Below the pieces are notes generated by a model that was given only the letters and a program-made list of their open reading frames with translations, did no database searches and was not told the origin of the DNA. Below are positions 12,001 through 17,868 of a stretch of DNA of 23,999 bases, piece by piece; positions within the stretch are counted from its first letter, which is position 1; each line of letters starts with the position of its first letter. A program made the position numbers and the translations under genes. The stretch covers positions 1 to 23,999 of the forward strand of contig JAEDNJ010000003.1 of the NCBI GenBank assembly GCA_016302525.1, given 5' to 3'. The DNA comes from Phascolarctobacterium sp. (GTDB lineage Bacteria; Bacillota; Negativicutes; Acidaminococcales; Acidaminococcaceae).

Positions 12001-13415
12001 TTGTAAACAGGATTCCCATCCTTTATCTCAGCCACATCAAAACCAGCGCTGCCCACGGCGTTGAGAGTAGCGGTTTCACTAATTTTAACATTGGCATCTG
12101 AATGAGCTACAGATACAGCCCATTTCACGCTATTAAGAATGTCAAAAAGCACATTATCGTCTAAAACGCCAACATATTGCGTATATCTATCAGGAATGGC
12201 CTTTTTGAAGATAGTTTTGAGAATGCCATAGCCTACACCAGTGGTATTAGGAGCAGTTGTAAGCGAAGCATTGCTATTGACAATAGTAGAATTGGCACCA
12301 ATATTAATAGCACCGCCCGTTACAGAGCCATCAATAGAAACATTGGCAATGGTCTTAGATAAGTTAATACCGGCAAAGTTCAGAACAGTGAAATCATCCT
12401 CATCATAACCAAATAGCCCTCTATCTAAATCCGTAGGCTTGTCTACAGAAACAGCCTGAATTACCGCACCACCCATAGGGTTAATTATTTTAGCATCCTT
12501 AGCAACAACCACCTCGGCCTTAGAAGCATTATCACCCATATTCGCCGCAATCAGGGAATCGTTCGTATCACGATAGTTCGTGCCATTAGCGTAAGCAAAA
12601 AGCAACACATTGCCAGTGCTTTTGTCTACCTCTGCCTTAGCATTTGCTTCACTGAGGCCGGAAGCAATAACCTTGCCCGCACTATCCTTGGTGTTCACAA
12701 AATCTTTAAAATCAAGCACATTGTTATTAATTGCTGCTGCTAGGTTTTGCGAAGCATCTCCCGTTACAACAATACTAGGAGCACGCAGAGTGGTACCCTG
12801 ATAGGTGTTAATTTTGCCCTTAATTTCAATTGTACCACTATTGTTGAACACAATAGGATTAGCAGTAGAAGCATCATTTAAATTCTCTATATCCTTGTAA
12901 TAAGTTTTGATAAACAAATCGTCAGAGAAAGTAGAAAGCTTATCAAAAAAGCCCTTACTTGGGGTAGCAACTGTCAGTGCACCTGCATTCACTACGCCCT
13001 TTGCTCCCAGCATCAAGCCATCCTTACTGAAGAAATAAAGGTGCCCACCGATTTTATTGTTGCGAATAGCATTAACCGTACCGTTGATTTCAATTTTACT
13101 ATTGACAAAGTTCAACAAAGAAGAAGCTACATCACTGCCATTCTGAGTTTTAAAATACATATTGGCAATATGGTTTTCTTCAACATTGAAGGTATTAAAC
13201 TTGTTGATGCCATAGTTTTTGCCATTGTTAGCATTTACAATATTCTCGGCATAAACCTGGTAAACCTTATTATCAGCACCAATATTGGTTCCGTCCTGAC
13301 GTACAATAGCAGCCTCTGTACGCCAGGGAGCCAAAAATGCTGCTGCCCCTAACAAAAGACTTAAGGCTGTCTGCTTTTTATTTAGCTCTCTAAAAAATTT
13401 TCTTTTAACCTTCAC
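1..13415 (-). CDS. Giant LktA-family filamentous adhesin (C-terminus beyond window)
   Basis: One uninterrupted minus-strand frame of 4471 codons runs from a GTG start at 13415 to the left edge; I checked the frame at about ten points and found no break. Residues 1-35 form a signal peptide: a basic start (KVKRKFF), a hydrophobic core (ALSLLLGAAAFLA) and cleavage near TEA-A. Residues 36 to about 190 match the N-terminal secretion domain of leukotoxin LktA-family and hemagglutinin-like adhesins, with IVRQDG, YGINKF, IANMYF and GGHLYFFSKDG. The rest is mainly Asn/Ala/Ser/Val-rich beta-helix-type repeats in which blocks such as AVGAAIATNNI recur. Alpha-helical inserts lie near residues 907-1020, 3606-3672 and 4106-4146, and a Gln/Asn/Gly-rich linker near 1261-1382. 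Cysteine is very rare. The role inferred from the family is a cell-surface adhesin exported across the outer membrane. No TpsB-like transporter is visible. The family call is strong; ligand and function are unknown. Confidence 0.93.
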   Translation of the reverse strand, partial: MKVKRKFFRELNKKQTALSLLLGAAAFLAPWRTEAAIVRQDGTNIGADNKVYQVYAENIVNANNGKNYGINKFNTFNVEENHIANMYFKTQNGSDVASSLLNFVNSKIEINGTVNAIRNNKIGGHLYFFSKDGLMLGAKGVVNAGALTVATPSKGFFDKLSTFSDDLFIKTYYKDIENLNDASTANPIVFNNSGTIEIKGKINTYQGTTLRAPSIVVTGDASQNLAAAINNNVLDFKDFVNTKDSAGKVIASGLSEANAKAEVDKSTGNVLLFAYANGTNYRDTNDSLIAANMGDNASKAEVVVAKDAKIINPMGGAVIQAVSVDKPTDLDRGLFGYDEDDFTVLNFAGINLSKTIANVSIDGSVTGGAINIGANSTIVNSNASLTTAPNTTGVGYGILKTIFKKAIPDRYTQYVGVLDDNVLFDILNSVKWAVSVAHSDANVKISETATLNAVGSAGFDVAEIKDGNPVYKSTSGMLSGGALAIKSTANSTNVSKCMTQNGEHQDSIHMVDYLNLNVGWTDTQANSKVEIAGTLNSNGSASINSYAKTKEISVNAIKPNKPVENPGSISQSAAVDLAAGVNTISDQALITIADTAKINLKNDATTTYTDANGVSHTLKSGDLSMKAVSEQSIDSSVIVAVIDGNTGVETTVNVVVSDNKSQIDVDGTISARNIDIDAQNTLTFNEIVSDNTYGVDADWVDIGKAVLTQKVAPAVKNFFKKSILGKETVTSKDTEDTKFDEISDDNARNPISSTTDSTKPKTEIKTQWAKYFDFGAAIVDATQNNEAKVNIGKNAKLYDAVNAAQNTVVGLSAAESLYINATSTVADSYIRASSALMDIKEDFDKKPNVESQTQALISSAILVNVSNNTAEVNIADASNVAASSSDPAHKEYSLLQAKDISITANSAYEYGRQKSTATNFKEVWAQLKTDFESIAGIAGVSLELIYAIDAAINDLPSDASAPTSIDELNSMSDALRDLLQVLNSAIIYYDQYNATKGKLNNMFNDIKHALDAGYWVQSYAAASANAPKDNVNTPRATVAATIGVNILNTNAAVNVGKGAVLKADKDNEGKLNIKAEASQTDTVMTGRTKAVSQFITGLTNSSGGDFGLGGTFNITQSNVKGEVNIKEAAQLEAKDIAINGDAFLNHIGITYGGSKSESAGITGMVAYAGGDTTALVNVAKGATLTATNGLDLASKNETIVTSGVGDFSRGEASSVGISTSTLVFSEDSKVIVEEAVLSAKTLQATADTLGVITNLAIAGAAEGKIPNKKNDNGTNTNENLTGNAQVGNDELDNTVKTVNDLADNQKTANEQTKNVQVVTQEGENGQAGNQEGGNEQAGNAEQNANEAAQNAVGQNGLNNNAAAPKDDDNEAKVHKHTDNPLDKLNVAAVGSLAINVVSGTTSVDISKSTINAETAKMQAKDSAVIGAYSGSAALSINKELEQNKTVFGGNISGAIAVNSLSKKTSSAVKDSNLNIQGQLLNEAQDSSVNIALGTALGMDLGGRNYPSADVGLSGSFNFVDDDVEAVLENNHFNETVDYSAEVTNAAVDHAVMVAGGVTAAFAKSSVAAGANVAVNDINHSVEAKIKGGKYANVGTLANYALSDATQVGVAVSGGVTAGKNSTYVSSNSAVAINYIKNSLSSVIEDSELSANAVDARAFTGSIDANESNAYLQEASGKTSSGSYGKNSYINSSELSFIDFHGSQVAEAAGINDVSVDKAKLDEAGSAGSAKVMANGTDANGNNNTANVPTTSTEGAYQKTTLTPSASSSTQVTGAIAVTTTLNNNEGVNVTGGAVVAIGVISNDVKTEVKNNKITTNSAQLAASSGEDLVTVAGQVNFTRGNAAGGLAYAQNDVHNNTSTNVLGNSITMGTGDLKLRAEDDSNAWTAALGAAGTLNQSSAAVNGSVAVNTGTKNIQAVIDSLAIDNKTTASSINKANNISVTTLDETSQKAIAGDFAAGNGYAAVGAAIATNNIGSTVNNRQINEARLSNTTITMAGEDKDILVAAEDKSGLYSFALGASVGVGSKGAAVDANAATGVIHKAVEAKSENLVLQAENKEADLTVKAKNYSTIVTSADVAAITTANAAVAGAVAVTESFIDTKADVKHLAGSQDKSRAAQVKSALVTAQNKTEAYNVGINAALTVVEQGATVVGNFITNRMDNHTLASLEGANLRATGNVGVIADSDEVIRNYAGTFAGTDGAGYAAVCASVAVNLLNGETKASVKDSNIIALGQDKGITVKEYLEKDKAETESRDAVRQGLVVDADGNRAVYNVLASISESIGTTAGVGVFGSVATNHIGGETSALVSGTNINNTNEKPGDVYVDAKDNSKLDSHIGVAAIGGGFNAGVGVGGTSNTDLLDRTVKAEIAGSTNQKAVLNGNHVLVHALNHSEELSSLSGVNVGGALYGSAAVGLNISVTQHEGEAIAHIQNVKGTTNGTQVEAQRINRAAQYVNSVQLSGSIGSGSVALGVAYVDDISTTEASIENSILQHYGKSGEDKVLASNNSRLINEMVEANAAISLGAGVGALVNVNNIDNKVSANLINSELGNQNAYANKVSVNAKNKFEADYTQVGANASSLGAVGVGVEVTTVDSTVATNVLGSNIYASDVDIKAEEERTVDATAVTATVGCLDVNTNVMVVNMGSTVQNAYSASYVRPEGKHATSETVTLKLDDTNDSNKYYIDDLINSTLAKQEAANTGLKTNANVNVSDTDKVASGVTAYSKGGYTNNVTIKNGNGNGANSVVVSRGVSNNLKDSTINVANNANFAITTINNVDMNIGAGLVGIVDAVADVGVVDVTDKSLLSIDKTRIKAKNTNLSAAAGGELNSLTVQAGASAVNLNAAVTDVDRRGGSTIAITNNSHLENTDTLEITSKDTTTTKANVQGYAVTAAEFGALVGNANDYSNNIINISGSTLKANERLAVKSERSNTVSAEAFNVYAGITNATAVWVQADNGGYTGDDDTDYTKVNIDSGMGYSKISGSGNTLEAKTIDITALNNANAKAENHNIEGALLPTVGYTTVRTTNAGGAVASLGAAEIKTDSINIKSGIGDGNQGLSQADLFGVNVGLGAISVNEAYARSFMESTASLNVGQIAGYSTSAPDVAINALSQAVVDSTAEGYNVGVGMSSGTNKAMTKGQAFASASFSAPTGDSGTVTLNNLTVNADTNDKAKAYANGDGGGIAEVSPEAAYTDNKGYFTADANVKGNININNQIAATATNNINTELNADAIQAAVYQGSGTEGYSHIKGEANVNLDTLELNNLGNKAANFLATNNFNLDQRVYGNGYGGITVDVAKLYTFNIAQAAVNVENNSVINSAGDINMAADTRGTITSNGYVYAAAIVFGDANLYLKDEITTYNSININSGSRLKTTALNRNITLSASESDLQVQSHALAENDFSASGVTTTSIEDKYTRKNTVNVAGALDSMSDINLYAGKNVQGGLGSLSINSTSEAYNRTLIPFSTSPDLSYIIDHENVVNIASTGSVQSVRNVELYGDTGQNTVYTRTGTYRLYDSDVNQDSFVASTGGDLKSSEVNKDKIIIDGTVIAGQGNNQTITIGQNGDLIFTTQAGLAAVKAGNNTNQNIYSVEEAIAQDRVTVAADGTSLSTADLRFGQFDYGNALLERYNELDALLASYSEDKSTDAYKGYLEEYKRIEALMQEMHLMDANKQLTDTMKVDYVEIPDLVAAGGDIKLNTSNVIGSSTGKLIAKGTPTITITNNTNLALFVNNITVSDDGGKITYNGQSVGNNEQIKNINLDKRANVVLNEVNGVGGTSGIITIQGNYNGQSINYMDSGNPYSVAPKADINIQGLVNSNDGEVRVSSAHNNINVYSVNSGQTAGISGRTISISAPYGSVTQGNIDGIVNVGGNPEDIYDYAYRTLISTIKNQENEAVAATNKIYSDSETKLKGEGTIIAGDNIYIDATDININGVLQSGYNKYEAIIELTDKVKNKMKNLEVEAEGNRHQWGFVEPSDATIMSNDHYRVIEGANIWDSENNCYKRQVDVYYNAYTKEFLVPDIDAHGGQIYLSGRISSTGNGKIICLDGAYDISINSQIEDIDLKLGKLISNDVSGKITIVDKAKNSTTVINKGSGISSYNPQSGLRYNWTSGQNMTTKVEYTKETMERLWGAGKEREQDYSETLKQWEDDTDTQSTNLGNSVYDKKPGATIDADTNALASKDSAPFYVVYNNKILNNYTSEPTEETWSTGIFNCHKHYRYTWYEETGSAQSYLGSLKADNPISISFMGKSSAQEAAIDVTAQGSVYLKNTVGFTNSSDKRSINITSVNGSIIQENNSVLKAGKVLLKAEQDIKAINNGVDSGVQILAGDSLWLEAVNNSSGKVLVDVSRSYGKAGLVQIGAQGIGSTNASYVSLAVEGSVEHSGTISGHRIDAASEHGALDIEVAVGQNTGDYVNAKAENNIILVQSQNDLRLGTVKSSSGDVAITASSGSIVDGLPSVELDNKALLQARLEAMGLVA
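9270..9635 (-). other. Gln/Asn/Gly/Glu-rich linker inside the adhesin
   Basis: Residues about 1261-1382 are a hydrophilic, low-complexity stretch with loosely repeated units such as GENGQAGNQ, GGNEQAGN and AEQNANEAAQ, ending in a charged PKDDDNEAKVHKH segment. It lacks the alternating hydrophobic pattern of the flanking beta-helix repeats, so it is probably a flexible spacer between two rod-like parts. Confidence 0.8.
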
Positions 13416-13427
13416 GACATTTCTCCT
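13413..13427 (-). promoter_or_regulatory. RBS and GTG start of the giant adhesin
   Basis: On the minus strand the order is AGGAG, seven bases, then GTG AAG GTT. An ATG at 13420 lies only two bases from AGGAG and is followed by TCG and TGA, so it cannot start the gene. The dipeptide frame ATG-TCG-TGA overlaps the GTG as GTGA, the arrangement seen in coupled genes. Confidence 0.8.
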
Positions 13428-13508
13428 GTGAAACAACACGCTCTAGCAAAGCATCCTCTAATTTAAAGCTGTTTTGCTTTATAAATTTCAACAGTGTCCA
13501 ACAACGCT

Positions 13509-13544
13509 ATTATAAATTTATTCTCTAAAATCAATATGTATTGA
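13509..13544 (-). promoter_or_regulatory. Possible adhesin promoter region with hyphenated palindrome
   Basis: Between the kinase stop and the adhesin start the minus strand carries a TATAAT (13509-13514), 93 bases upstream of the GTG. Just upstream of it is the hyphenated palindrome TCAATA-N2-TATTGA (13531-13544). No good -35 box sits at 17 bases, so either an activator is needed or this is not the promoter. The palindrome could be its operator. Confidence 0.3.
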
Positions 13545-13555
13545 CCTTATGTTTC

Positions 13556-15640
13556 CTACTGACTATGTCCATGCTCGTGAGTCTCTCGCAACACCTCAGC
13601 TAAGACACACAGCAGATCCTGTACCTTAAAGGGCTTGGCAATATGCTCATCCATGCCAGCCTCAAAGGCGTTTCTTCTGTCCTCCTCAAAGGCATTGGCT
13701 GTCATAGCAATAATGGGAACATTAGCCAGCTCTTTATTCTCCAGATTACGAATAGCTCTCGTTGCCTCGTAGCCATTCATAACAGGCATTTGAATATCCA
13801 TTAAAATAACATCATAAAGCTTCTCTTGTGCCAGCTTTACAGCAATACTGCCATCCTCTGCCGTGCTAACCTTCATTCCCGCTTCCTCCAAAACAAACTG
13901 GGCAATCTCGCGGTTAATTTCGTTATCCTCGACTAGCAGCACCTCTTTGCCTACCAAGTCCTGCTCTGTCAGCTCTTTAGCAGTTTTATTACCCACAGTA
14001 GCTGGCGCAGCGACTATTTGCAGCCTAAAGGTCAAGGTATAAGTAGTGCCCTTGCCTACAGCGCTGGTACAGTCAATTTTTCCTCCCAAAAGGTCCATCA
14101 GACTTTTTACAATGGAAAGCCCTAAGCCCGTGCCCTCGGTATGGCTCACTGTATTAGTGCGCTCACGCTCGAACAGCTGGTATTGCACCTTTTGAAATTC
14201 CTCGCTCATACCAATGCCAGTATCTGCAATAATAATCTGATAATCAGCATAGCCCCCAGGACAAGCCTTATTCTTTAGCTGCTTAATGAGCACATTGACC
14301 TTACCCTTGGGCTTAGTAAATTTTTGAGCGTTAGCAATAAGATTAACACAAATCTCCTGCATATGCTGTTTATCACAAATAACAATCTCATCCTCTATTT
14401 CACAGCTAAGCTTGTATGCAATCCCCTTCTTAGCCATGCCCTGGGAGAACAGAGTATCAAGCTCCCTGCCAAACCTGCGCAAATTAGTCTCGGTAAATAC
14501 AGTCTCTAGTGTACCGCTTTCAATGCGGGAAATATTTAAAATCTCATTTATCAGCTTCAGGAGCAGCTCACCAGCTAGCTCTATTTTTGCTAGGCTATCT
14601 GCCACAAGTGCAGCGTCCTTGCTCTTTTTGGCTATTTCAGTGAAGCCTAAAATGGCATTCATCGGCGTGCGGATGTCGTGGCTCATGTTAAACAGGAAGC
14701 GGGTTTTCGCCTCATTAGCTACCTCAGCCTTAGCAAGAGCAGCCTCAAGCTCCTGTTTATAAAGCTTTTCCTTAGCATCACGGCTCAAATACAGCCAATA
14801 GGAGAAAGAAAGCATAATCGCTACCAGCAGGCTGACCATATTATAAAGCTCAACCTCTTCATAGGAAATCCAGCCATCCCGCATTTCGACATCCATATAC
14901 CAGGTATCGTTGGGCATTTCGAATTTAACCTGCAAAGCCTCCTTGGTAACAGCATTCTTTGTAGAAGCTATGGAATTATGAGCCCCAGTATAAGGATTTT
15001 CATGCCACAAATCAAAGCTATAGCCTAGGCTTTCCAAGTGCTCAATATTAACCTCTTTAAGATATTTATTCCAATCTAATACTATGACTACATAGCCCCA
15101 AAATTTTGTCCTGCCATCATTTTCGGTAACATAAATGGGGTCCAACAATAAGGCACCAATACCACCCTGAACTAAGGGAAAAGGACCAGCAATAGTATAG
15201 TCGTTATTAATTTTAGCAATCTCCGCCTCATAACGGCGATTATCAGCTTTTAACAGGTTCACTCCCAGAGCATGCTCATTGCCCTTAACTGGATAAACAG
15301 CCGTGATAACGCCATTTTTAGCTAGCTCAATGCATTTTACAACACCATGGTCGTCCTGCATCGACTTAGCCAAATCCTGAAAATTAGCAAAGGTTTTTTC
15401 CTCACCATGAAGCACCAAATACTTCTTCATAGAATCGGCCATAGTCAAATAGTTCTCTATTTTGGACTGAAAATGCAGGTGAGCAATTTGCGCTGCATTC
15501 TGCACCATGGTCTTTTGGTTGGCAACGCGCACTCCAATAAAATAATTAGCTATATATTGTGCCACGACACAGCTTAACAAAAAGACCATTATTGTCGAAA
15601 TAACACGCTTGTAATCTATTTCGTTTTTATTAACATTCAT
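13556..15640 (-). CDS. CHASE-type hybrid sensor histidine kinase with receiver domain
   Basis: A 694-residue membrane-bound hybrid kinase. In order: transmembrane helix about 13-37; an extracytoplasmic CHASE-like sensor about 38-265 (VYPVKGNE, GPFPLVQGG, FWGYVVIVLDW); transmembrane helix about 266-285; a short coiled coil; a HisKA domain with phospho-acceptor His321 (FNMSHDIRTPMNAILGF); an ATPase domain with N box (NLIANAQKFT), G1 DTGIG (473-477) and G2 GTGLGL; and a receiver domain with Glu571/Asp572, phospho-acceptor Asp615 (MDIQMPVMNGYEA), Thr647 and Lys669. All catalytic residues are present. I chose the start at 15640 because AAAGGAAG lies about seven bases upstream; a 13-codon extension to 15679 lacks such a site. 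There is no output domain, so the phosphate must pass to an unseen partner or the receiver acts by contact. It lies 140 bases upstream of the adhesin on the same strand, which suggests but does not prove control of it. Confidence 0.93.
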   Translation of the reverse strand: MNVNKNEIDYKRVISTIMVFLLSCVVAQYIANYFIGVRVANQKTMVQNAAQIAHLHFQSKIENYLTMADSMKKYLVLHGEEKTFANFQDLAKSMQDDHGVVKCIELAKNGVITAVYPVKGNEHALGVNLLKADNRRYEAEIAKINNDYTIAGPFPLVQGGIGALLLDPIYVTENDGRTKFWGYVVIVLDWNKYLKEVNIEHLESLGYSFDLWHENPYTGAHNSIASTKNAVTKEALQVKFEMPNDTWYMDVEMRDGWISYEEVELYNMVSLLVAIMLSFSYWLYLSRDAKEKLYKQELEAALAKAEVANEAKTRFLFNMSHDIRTPMNAILGFTEIAKKSKDAALVADSLAKIELAGELLLKLINEILNISRIESGTLETVFTETNLRRFGRELDTLFSQGMAKKGIAYKLSCEIEDEIVICDKQHMQEICVNLIANAQKFTKPKGKVNVLIKQLKNKACPGGYADYQIIIADTGIGMSEEFQKVQYQLFERERTNTVSHTEGTGLGLSIVKSLMDLLGGKIDCTSAVGKGTTYTLTFRLQIVAAPATVGNKTAKELTEQDLVGKEVLLVEDNEINREIAQFVLEEAGMKVSTAEDGSIAVKLAQEKLYDVILMDIQMPVMNGYEATRAIRNLENKELANVPIIAMTANAFEEDRRNAFEAGMDEHIAKPFKVQDLLCVLAEVLRETHEHGHSQ

Positions 15641-15943
15641 ACAAAGCTTCCTTTCGGGACTTTCTACGAGCAGCCTCAATGAGCTGCTATTAAGTCTATG
15701 TTTTCAATATTAGTAATAATTATTAAATTAATGCTTATAATATTAAGAGAAGTAGCAACGTTTTTAGCTGAAACAAAACTTCCTAAATGTCTGTTTCTTG
15801 TAACCTTTTTGCTTGTTTTAGTTAGTCTTTAGTATTGCTTAATGCAAAGTAAAACACAGCTCTTACTATAAATATAAATACTTAACCAATTATATTTTAG
15901 CACTATTGTTTTTAGAGTGCAAACTTTTTTTTACTTTAAAAGG
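15641..15943. other. Intergenic region upstream of the hybrid kinase
   Basis: About 300 AT-rich bases separate the kinase start from the terminator of the V4R/GGDEF operon. No protein frame of note is present. A small imperfect inverted repeat (GCAGC to GCTGC, 15671-15688) lies in the probable leader of the kinase message. I could not choose a convincing kinase promoter. Confidence 0.6.
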
Positions 15944-15977
15944 CAAAATAAAAAGGGACCTTTTTACAGTCCCTTTT
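15944..15977 (-). terminator. Rho-independent terminator of the V4R/GGDEF operon
   Basis: On the minus strand a 9-bp perfect stem, AAAAGGGAC and GTCCCTTTT, encloses a 9-base loop and is followed by TATTTTG. It lies 21 bases past the stop of the diguanylate cyclase gene. Confidence 0.85.
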
Positions 15978-15998
15978 GTCTAAAAAAACTCTCTATAT

Positions 15999-16934
15999 TT
16001 ACTCTTGTGCGGCTGAATTCTGCTCTGCTAAAACCAAGGCAGAGACATCCTTCCTCTTTTTCTTTTCAATATACATCAGCTCGTCGGCACGCCTGATTAT
16101 GTCCTTAATCTCCATATCAGCCAATTCATCAGACAGCTCCATTATGCCACAGCTGAAGCTGACAGGATAAGGCTTTTCGTAGGCACGCGCAAACAGCTTT
16201 TGGATATGCTTAACCTTATTCACGGCCTCTTCATACGGACAATCCTTCAAAATAATGCAGAACTCATCCCCGCCAATACGAGCAAAAACATCCTTGTAGC
16301 GTATTTGCTTTTGCACAACCTTAACAAAACGACGCAGATATCTGTCGCCCTCCTCATGACCGAAATGATCATTGACACACTTTAAATTGTCCAGGTCGCA
16401 ATAACAAAGCACCATCTTCTTTTCGATAGGCAGAAGCTCCTTTAACTTTTCAAAGAAATACAGTCTATTACCTATTCTCGTCAGAGCATCTTTATAAACC
16501 TCAATCTCCAGCTCCTGAGCATGCAGCTTTTCTCGCTCAGCCTCCGACTTTAAGAACTGTTCGCGCTCCTCCAGCCTTTCCGTCATTGCATTAAAGGCCT
16601 CAGAGAATTCACCTAAAAAAGACACCCGTTGGGAATAATCGCCCTTAGCCACCTGCTTTGCCTGCCAGGTTAAATGCTTTAGGTCGGCATGAATACTTTT
16701 TAGGTTTTCGCAAAGAGTATTCTCTTTAGCTGGCAACTCTACCGAAAGATTTCCCTTCGCCAAGGCCTCGGAATAGCTCTTCATCTCGGCTACTGACTTT
16801 TCTAAAAACTGCAAGCCTAAGCCCAGCTTTTGAAAGGGCTCGTCTAGGCTATTGATATCTAATTGTTTAACCTCGGCATCATATAAAATACTCCGTAAAT
16901 ATTCAAATAGCAATGCGTTATTCTTGTTATCCAT
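15999..16934 (-). CDS. Soluble HAMP-GGDEF diguanylate cyclase
   Basis: A 311-residue protein predicted to make cyclic di-GMP from two GTP. Residues about 50-122 contain two HAMP-like halves (AKGNLSVELP and AKGDYSQRV), followed by a charged coiled coil (about 120-147) and a GGDEF domain from DALTRIGNR (149-157). The active-site GGDEF (221-225), the metal ligand Asp180 in CDLDNLK and the inhibitory I-site RYKD (212-215, five residues before GGDEF) are all intact, so it should be active and product-inhibited. There is no transmembrane segment or signal peptide, so the HAMP region must take its signal from a cytoplasmic partner. AGAGGA sits seven bases upstream of the ATG. The gene begins 15 bases after the V4R gene and forms an operon with it, so the V4R protein is the obvious candidate input. 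Confidence 0.93.
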   Translation of the reverse strand: MDNKNNALLFEYLRSILYDAEVKQLDINSLDEPFQKLGLGLQFLEKSVAEMKSYSEALAKGNLSVELPAKENTLCENLKSIHADLKHLTWQAKQVAKGDYSQRVSFLGEFSEAFNAMTERLEEREQFLKSEAEREKLHAQELEIEVYKDALTRIGNRLYFFEKLKELLPIEKKMVLCYCDLDNLKCVNDHFGHEEGDRYLRRFVKVVQKQIRYKDVFARIGGDEFCIILKDCPYEEAVNKVKHIQKLFARAYEKPYPVSFSCGIMELSDELADMEIKDIIRRADELMYIEKKKRKDVSALVLAEQNSAAQE

Positions 16935-16949
16935 CAGTCTATCCTCTAA

Positions 16950-17489
16950 TCAATCCTCGTGCACCTCTGCACAAAAACGGCAAACCCTGTCACCAGTTGC
17001 CCAGCAGGCAACCTCCGCCACCTCATAATTCTTGCCTGAATACACAGAAAGAATACCAGCCAAAAAGCCTTCATCATAGTGGCATACGGTTTCTCCTAGC
17101 ACTGGCAGCCCTGAACAATCCGCATCCTCTGCTAAGGTAAGGACAATATTACCGCTTGCCTCATCTATTTCCTCAATACGCAAAACACCAATCTTTTGTT
17201 CCTGCAGCCTCTGCTGCAATTGACTAATGAATTTGCTGATAGGCTGTTTCATTTCCAGGTAACGCTTCGCAAAATATTCACCAGCCTTACGACCAGCCCT
17301 GCGAAAAATTAATTTTTGCTTTTCCTTGCCTAGCATTTCAATGAGCTCTTCCTTCAAAGAAAACTCTAGCAAACGATAGACCAAGACAGGCACCTCGTCT
17401 CCTAAATTTTCTCTACCCTTCATATCAAATGCCAAGCATTGTTCTAAACCACATTTTGACTTACTAGACAAGAAAATATTCTCTACCAT
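16950..17489 (-). CDS. V4R-domain small-molecule-binding protein
   Basis: A 179-residue cytoplasmic protein, first gene of the operon with the diguanylate cyclase. Residues about 120-175 form a V4R (4-vinyl reductase-type) domain: the pattern ADCSGLP, GETVCHYDEGFLAGIL, AEVACWATGDRVCRFC is characteristic. Cysteines at 125, 136, 162, 170 and 173 could bind a metal or a reactive ligand, and two more lie at 13 and 18. The N-terminal part is mainly helical with many charged residues. V4R domains are known as stand-alone or fused ligand sensors for small, often hydrophobic molecules; the ligand here is unknown. AAGGA lies about eight bases upstream of the ATG. From the gene order I infer that it senses a signal and adjusts the GGDEF protein. 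Confidence 0.88.
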   Translation of the reverse strand: MVENIFLSSKSKCGLEQCLAFDMKGRENLGDEVPVLVYRLLEFSLKEELIEMLGKEKQKLIFRRAGRKAGEYFAKRYLEMKQPISKFISQLQQRLQEQKIGVLRIEEIDEASGNIVLTLAEDADCSGLPVLGETVCHYDEGFLAGILSVYSGKNYEVAEVACWATGDRVCRFCAEVHED

Positions 17490-17556
17490 GACCTCAATCC
17501 TTACTTAACACCTCAATAGAAGTGTCTTTTTAAAAATGCTACAATCACCCATTGAT

Positions 17557-17584
17557 ATTTTATCATATTATAGATATTTGTCTA
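17557..17584 (-). promoter_or_regulatory. Probable promoter of the V4R/GGDEF operon
   Basis: Minus strand: TAGACA, 16 bases, TAAAAT, each one base off consensus, ending 67 bases upstream of the V4R start. An overlapping TATAAT (17567-17572) with a poorer -35 box is an alternative. Confidence 0.5.
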
Positions 17585-17809
17585 GTAAAAAATTCTCAAT
17601 ATTTATATAAACAAAGAATTATTTTAGTTTGCAAGCTTGCCAAGCTCAAAAATACAGCAAAAAAGCTGGCATTGTAGAGCACCGAAGCACACAGCTGTAC
17701 AAAAAATCTTTTAACCTACAATTCCATGTTCATTCCATCCCTCACTCAATTAAGTTGTAATTATTATGGTATAGAATTATGTTTTTTTCTAGTCTCTCTA
17801 CAGTTTTAC
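17585..17809. other. Divergent intergenic region with no gene seen
   Basis: About 225 bases separate the V4R promoter from the plus-strand riboswitch promoter. The stretch holds a 10-base palindrome, GCAAGCTTGC (17631-17640), and a short CAGC/GCTG hairpin near 17655-17668. I see no convincing coding frame, terminator or RNA gene in it. Confidence 0.6.
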
Positions 17810-17838
17810 TTGATTAATATCATAAAAAATAGTATAAT
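17810..17838 (+). promoter_or_regulatory. Promoter of the glycine riboswitch transcript
   Basis: TTGATT, 17 bases, TATAAT on the plus strand. The predicted start of transcription is near 17845, about 25 bases before the first aptamer. Confidence 0.8.
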
Positions 17839-17868
17839 ATTCGGCGAAATGAATAACTGTGATAGAAG

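Noticed and set aside
159..13352. Many plus-strand open frames of 60-190 codons opposite the adhesin
   Set aside because: They are antisense shadows of one long minus-strand frame with clear family matches. They lack ribosome binding sites and any recognisable domain; the Ser/Asn/Ala/Val bias of the adhesin keeps the opposite strand open.
13418..13420. ATG as start of the giant adhesin
   Set aside because: It is followed by TCG TGA, is out of frame with the adhesin and lies only two bases from AGGAG.
15641..15679. Thirteen-codon extension of the hybrid kinase
   Set aside because: The inner ATG at 15640 has a well-placed AAAGGAAG; the outer one does not.
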